64,000 nucleotides of DNA from Asaia sp003994335 (GTDB lineage: Bacteria > Pseudomonadota > Alphaproteobacteria > Acetobacterales > Acetobacteraceae): contig NZ_JBBCOR010000004.1 in assembly GCF_037151175.1 (NCBI RefSeq), forward strand, positions 298,576 through 362,575. The letters run 5' to 3'. The position numbers were made by a program, and so were the translations under genes. Shown in pieces: positions 61,313-64,000 of this stretch. Every line of letters starts with the position of its first letter. Within the stretch, counting starts at the first letter, position 1. A model generated the notes under the pieces. It was given only the letters and a program-made list of their open reading frames with translations, searched no databases and was not told where the DNA came from.

Positions 61313-64000
61313 ATGGCAATCATAAAAATGAATAACACCGAACAGGAATGGCAATCGATGCTGCAGAACGAAGATCGTGGGAATGCCATCGAATACAATG
61401 ATATGCTCACGCGGTCGGATTTTTCAGTCCAGCAAAGGGAGATGTATTTATATAATAAACTAAATGACAGAGCAAATTTCTGCATTTCTGGCACCGTAAC
61501 TATATTTAATATACCTCAAATAAATAAATTAATAGAATGTATAAACGGGATCATAAGAAACAGGTATTTCGTAGAAAAAATTTTCGTAAATAAGAAACCC
61601 TCTGAGGAAGAATATGGCGATATATTTATCGTCCATAGTGTTCCGTTATCCGACCCTGAGATCGAGGATATACTGGCTGCAGAAGACATTACTTCATTCA
61701 ATGCAGAAGATAGCTTTCTATGTAAAATTATATTGTGCTTAACGAAAAATAACGGATTAGTTTTATATCAAAAATACCATCATATAATTGCTGACGGCAT
61801 CACGATCTCTATCGTAGTCCGTGAAATTACTAACGCGTATAACGCGATGGTGGGCGGAGGTTCGTGCGGCTTCGCTATCGACGGTTCCGCCGAATGCGAT
61901 TACGGGGACGAGAAGAGCCAGCTTTTCTGGAGAGATTACACAGCGAATCTTTCTGATACGCGTCTTCTTGAGCGGGTCCAAAGTGTCTCGGGAAACGATG
62001 GGCACCGAATTATTCCCAGCGAACCGGTGCGTCGTCAGCTTTTTGAGATGATACGCGAGAACAAGCTTACCTTCGCGACCTGCTCGATAGCATTCCTGAT
62101 TATATATATGCACCTGGTGAGCAGAGCGAGCAGTGTAACTATAGGTCTACCAGTCGGTGGCAGGACAAAGAACAATCGCAATGCTATAGGGTTCTTCAGT
62201 AATATAATACCCATCACAATTTTTGTATCAGAGCTAGATTCTTTTAATTCCATCATAAACAAAGTGCGGAAAGAACTGAGGCGCGTTCACCTTCATTCGA
62301 GGTACAGGGGCGAGCATATACTTCGTTCTTTAGGTGGAAACGCAAAGTCCTTTGGGCCAACTGCAACTTGTATCGATATGAACGTCGATCTTACCTATGG
62401 GCCTGGGCGAGGTATATATAACAGCCGCCTCTCAGGTCCGAAGGCGGATCATGATTTTACTTTCTACCGGATAAACGGCGGGGCGGCGCACGATTTTGCA
62501 ATCATCTATGCCCCACCGAGCGGCTCTGATCAGCAGCTTGATGGGCGGACGCTGGAAAGAAGTTTGCAAGCGTTGCTCATGAAGCTCGTTCTGAAGCCGG
62601 ATGCGCTGGTAGGGGGGCTGGATATCCTGCTGCCCGAGGAGAGGGAGAAGGTTCTTGTTTCGTGGAACGACACAGCGATGTCGTATCCTGACACGCTGTG
62701 CCTGCATGATCTGATCGAGCAGCAGGTGGCGATGACACCGGATGCACCGGCGGTGAGCTTTGAGGGGCATACGCTCAGCTATGCGGAGCTCAATGTCCGG
62801 GCCAATCGTCTGGCGCATCATCTGATCGCGCTGGGTATCGGGCCTGACATGCCGGTTGCGGTCTGTCTGGACCGCTCGCCCGAGATGATGATTGCGCTTC
62901 TTGCGATCCTCAAGGCGGGCGGGGCCTATCTGCCGCTTGATCCGTCCTATGCCTCGGGCCGCCTGCAGCGTGTTCTTGACGATGCGCGCCCGGCGGTCCT
63001 GCTGCACGATGCCTCGGGACTTGCCGCACTGGGGGACTGGGCAGCACACGATACCATCTTGTGCAATGTCTGCGCGCCCGTCACACCCTGGCAGGCCCGG
63101 GAGGCAGGCAATCCTGATCGCCACCGTCTGGGACTGACCAGCCGCAACCTCGCCTATATCATCTACACCTCCGGCTCCACAGGGCAGCCAAAGGGGGTTG
63201 GCAATGAGCATAGGGGCATCGTCAATCGTCTGGTCTGGATGCAGCATGCCTACAGGCTGGATGCCGGCGATGTGGTCCTGCAAAAGACTTCCTTCGGCTT
63301 TGACGTGTCGGTCTGGGAGTTTTTCTGGCCTCTCCTGGCAGGTGCCCGTCTCGTTCTGGCGCGGCCCGGTGGCCACAAGGATGCCGCCTATCTTTCCGAG
63401 GTCATTGCGCAAGAGCGCATTACAACGCTCCATTTCGTGCCTTCCATGCTCGATCTGTTCCTCGATGAAAGCAGACCTGAGGAATGTGTGTCGCTCAAGC
63501 GCATTATCTGCAGCGGTGAGGCGCTCTCTGTCGTCACGCTGCAGCAATGTCGCAGACTGTTTCCCTGGGCTCATGTGAGCAATCTCTACGGTCCGACAGA
63601 GGCGGCTATCGATGTCACGCACTGGGAGTGTCCGCGTGACATAACGGGTCTGCATTCTGTGCCGATCGGTCGTCCGATTGCGAATACGCAGCTCTATATT
63701 CTCGATCCTGCGGGCCATCCCGTGCCGCCCGGCGTATCGGGAGAGCTGCATATCGGCGGCCATGGTGTGGCGCGTGGCTATCTCAACCAGCCCGAACTGA
63801 CGGCAGAGCGCTTCATCGCCGATCCCTTCTGCGCGGATGGTCGTGGCAGGCTCTATCGCACAGGCGATCTGGCCTGTTACCAGCCTGACGGGACCATTCT
63901 CTTCCTTGGGCGTATCGATCACCAGATCAAGATCCGCGGCTTTCGTGTGGAGCCGGGCGAGATCGAGACAAGGCTGCAGGAACAGCCCGGCCTGCGTGCG
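61313..64000 (+). CDS. Non-ribosomal peptide synthetase, C-A start (3' end outside window)
   Basis: One frame is open from ATG 61313 (MAIIKMNNTEQEW) to the window end, 896 codons. A condensation domain covers about residues 30-440 with the catalytic HHIIADG at 156-162. An adenylation domain starts near 464 (LHDLIEQQVAMTPDAPAV) with YTSGSTGQPKG near 620, NLYGPTEAAID near 757, GELHIGGHGVARGYL, YRTGDL and GRIDHQIKIRGF. Specificity positions read D664 V665 W668 H707 I732 S734 L758 I766 D767, close to the serine code DVWHxSLID. The C-A start without a loading module resembles EntF. Composition shifts sharply: bases 61501-61560 have 11 G/C of 60 and 62581-62640 have 38 of 60, as if two genes were joined between the domains. 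Confidence 0.9.
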   Translation, partial: MAIIKMNNTEQEWQSMLQNEDRGNAIEYNDMLTRSDFSVQQREMYLYNKLNDRANFCISGTVTIFNIPQINKLIECINGIIRNRYFVEKIFVNKKPSEEEYGDIFIVHSVPLSDPEIEDILAAEDITSFNAEDSFLCKIILCLTKNNGLVLYQKYHHIIADGITISIVVREITNAYNAMVGGGSCGFAIDGSAECDYGDEKSQLFWRDYTANLSDTRLLERVQSVSGNDGHRIIPSEPVRRQLFEMIRENKLTFATCSIAFLIIYMHLVSRASSVTIGLPVGGRTKNNRNAIGFFSNIIPITIFVSELDSFNSIINKVRKELRRVHLHSRYRGEHILRSLGGNAKSFGPTATCIDMNVDLTYGPGRGIYNSRLSGPKADHDFTFYRINGGAAHDFAIIYAPPSGSDQQLDGRTLERSLQALLMKLVLKPDALVGGLDILLPEEREKVLVSWNDTAMSYPDTLCLHDLIEQQVAMTPDAPAVSFEGHTLSYAELNVRANRLAHHLIALGIGPDMPVAVCLDRSPEMMIALLAILKAGGAYLPLDPSYASGRLQRVLDDARPAVLLHDASGLAALGDWAAHDTILCNVCAPVTPWQAREAGNPDRHRLGLTSRNLAYIIYTSGSTGQPKGVGNEHRGIVNRLVWMQHAYRLDAGDVVLQKTSFGFDVSVWEFFWPLLAGARLVLARPGGHKDAAYLSEVIAQERITTLHFVPSMLDLFLDESRPEECVSLKRIICSGEALSVVTLQQCRRLFPWAHVSNLYGPTEAAIDVTHWECPRDITGLHSVPIGRPIANTQLYILDPAGHPVPPGVSGELHIGGHGVARGYLNQPELTAERFIADPFCADGRGRLYRTGDLACYQPDGTILFLGRIDHQIKIRGFRVEPGEIETRLQEQPGLRA

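Noticed and set aside
62432..63922. 496-codon minus-strand frame opposite the NRPS
   Set aside because: It is antisense to intact adenylation motifs; its own translation has no recognisable domain.

Overview
The window is about 61% GC chromosomal DNA from a Gram-negative bacterium. Four large TonB-dependent receptors show an outer membrane. The gene families (NCS1 permeases, GMC dehydrogenase, HutC-controlled hut genes, urease, IS5 element) suggest an alphaproteobacterium, most likely an acetic acid bacterium such as Asaia. The genus is inference; no rRNA gene or other diagnostic marker is present.

Layout. (A) 1-20.7 kb holds two facing catabolic blocks. The first is a flavin monooxygenase (cut by the window edge), an M20 deacetylase and a DUF1028 protein on +, then on - a GMC dehydrogenase, a TonB receptor, RidA, an NCS1 permease, a HisD-like dehydrogenase, an SDR and a zinc MDR dehydrogenase. 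The second is divergent: a second NCS1 permease, a YtcJ-type amidohydrolase, an aldehyde dehydrogenase, then a class III aminotransferase and a LuxR-type regulator. The substrate is unknown, but permease, amidohydrolase, dehydrogenases and transaminase together suggest catabolism of a nitrogenous compound. (B) 20.7-40.1 kb is a complete five-step histidine utilisation pathway (HutH, HutU, HutI, HutF, HutG; HutC repressor; HutD) with several unusual additions: an FMN 2-hydroxyacid dehydrogenase, an FAD D-2-hydroxyacid dehydrogenase, a HisC-like aminotransferase, two different 2-oxoglutarate/Fe(II)-type oxygenases, a polar amino acid ABC transporter and a TonB receptor. Six copies of a HutC-like palindrome, consensus about CTTGTATATACAAG, sit before all of these transcription units and tie them into one candidate regulon. 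(C) 40.2-48.6 kb holds a NiCoT nickel permease, ureDABCEFG, then arginase and ornithine cyclodeaminase on the opposite strand. This gives arginine to urea to ammonia, plus ornithine to proline. (D) 48.8-58.3 kb holds a secreted royal-jelly/yellow-family protein, an OmpR/histidine kinase pair, two siderophore-type TonB receptors and a coupled secreted protein. The two receptors share a 19-base upstream element (17 of 19 identical). (E) 58.5-64 kb is accessory DNA: a tRNA 3'-end-like remnant, a decayed Fic gene, an IS5-family element with a frameshift site, an AT-rich gap, and the start of a large non-ribosomal peptide synthetase that runs off the window. Its condensation domain is very AT-rich and its adenylation domain is GC-rich. 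The specificity residues read as serine, so a siderophore product is plausible given the receptors next door.

Most other long open frames are antisense shadows of these genes and are left out.
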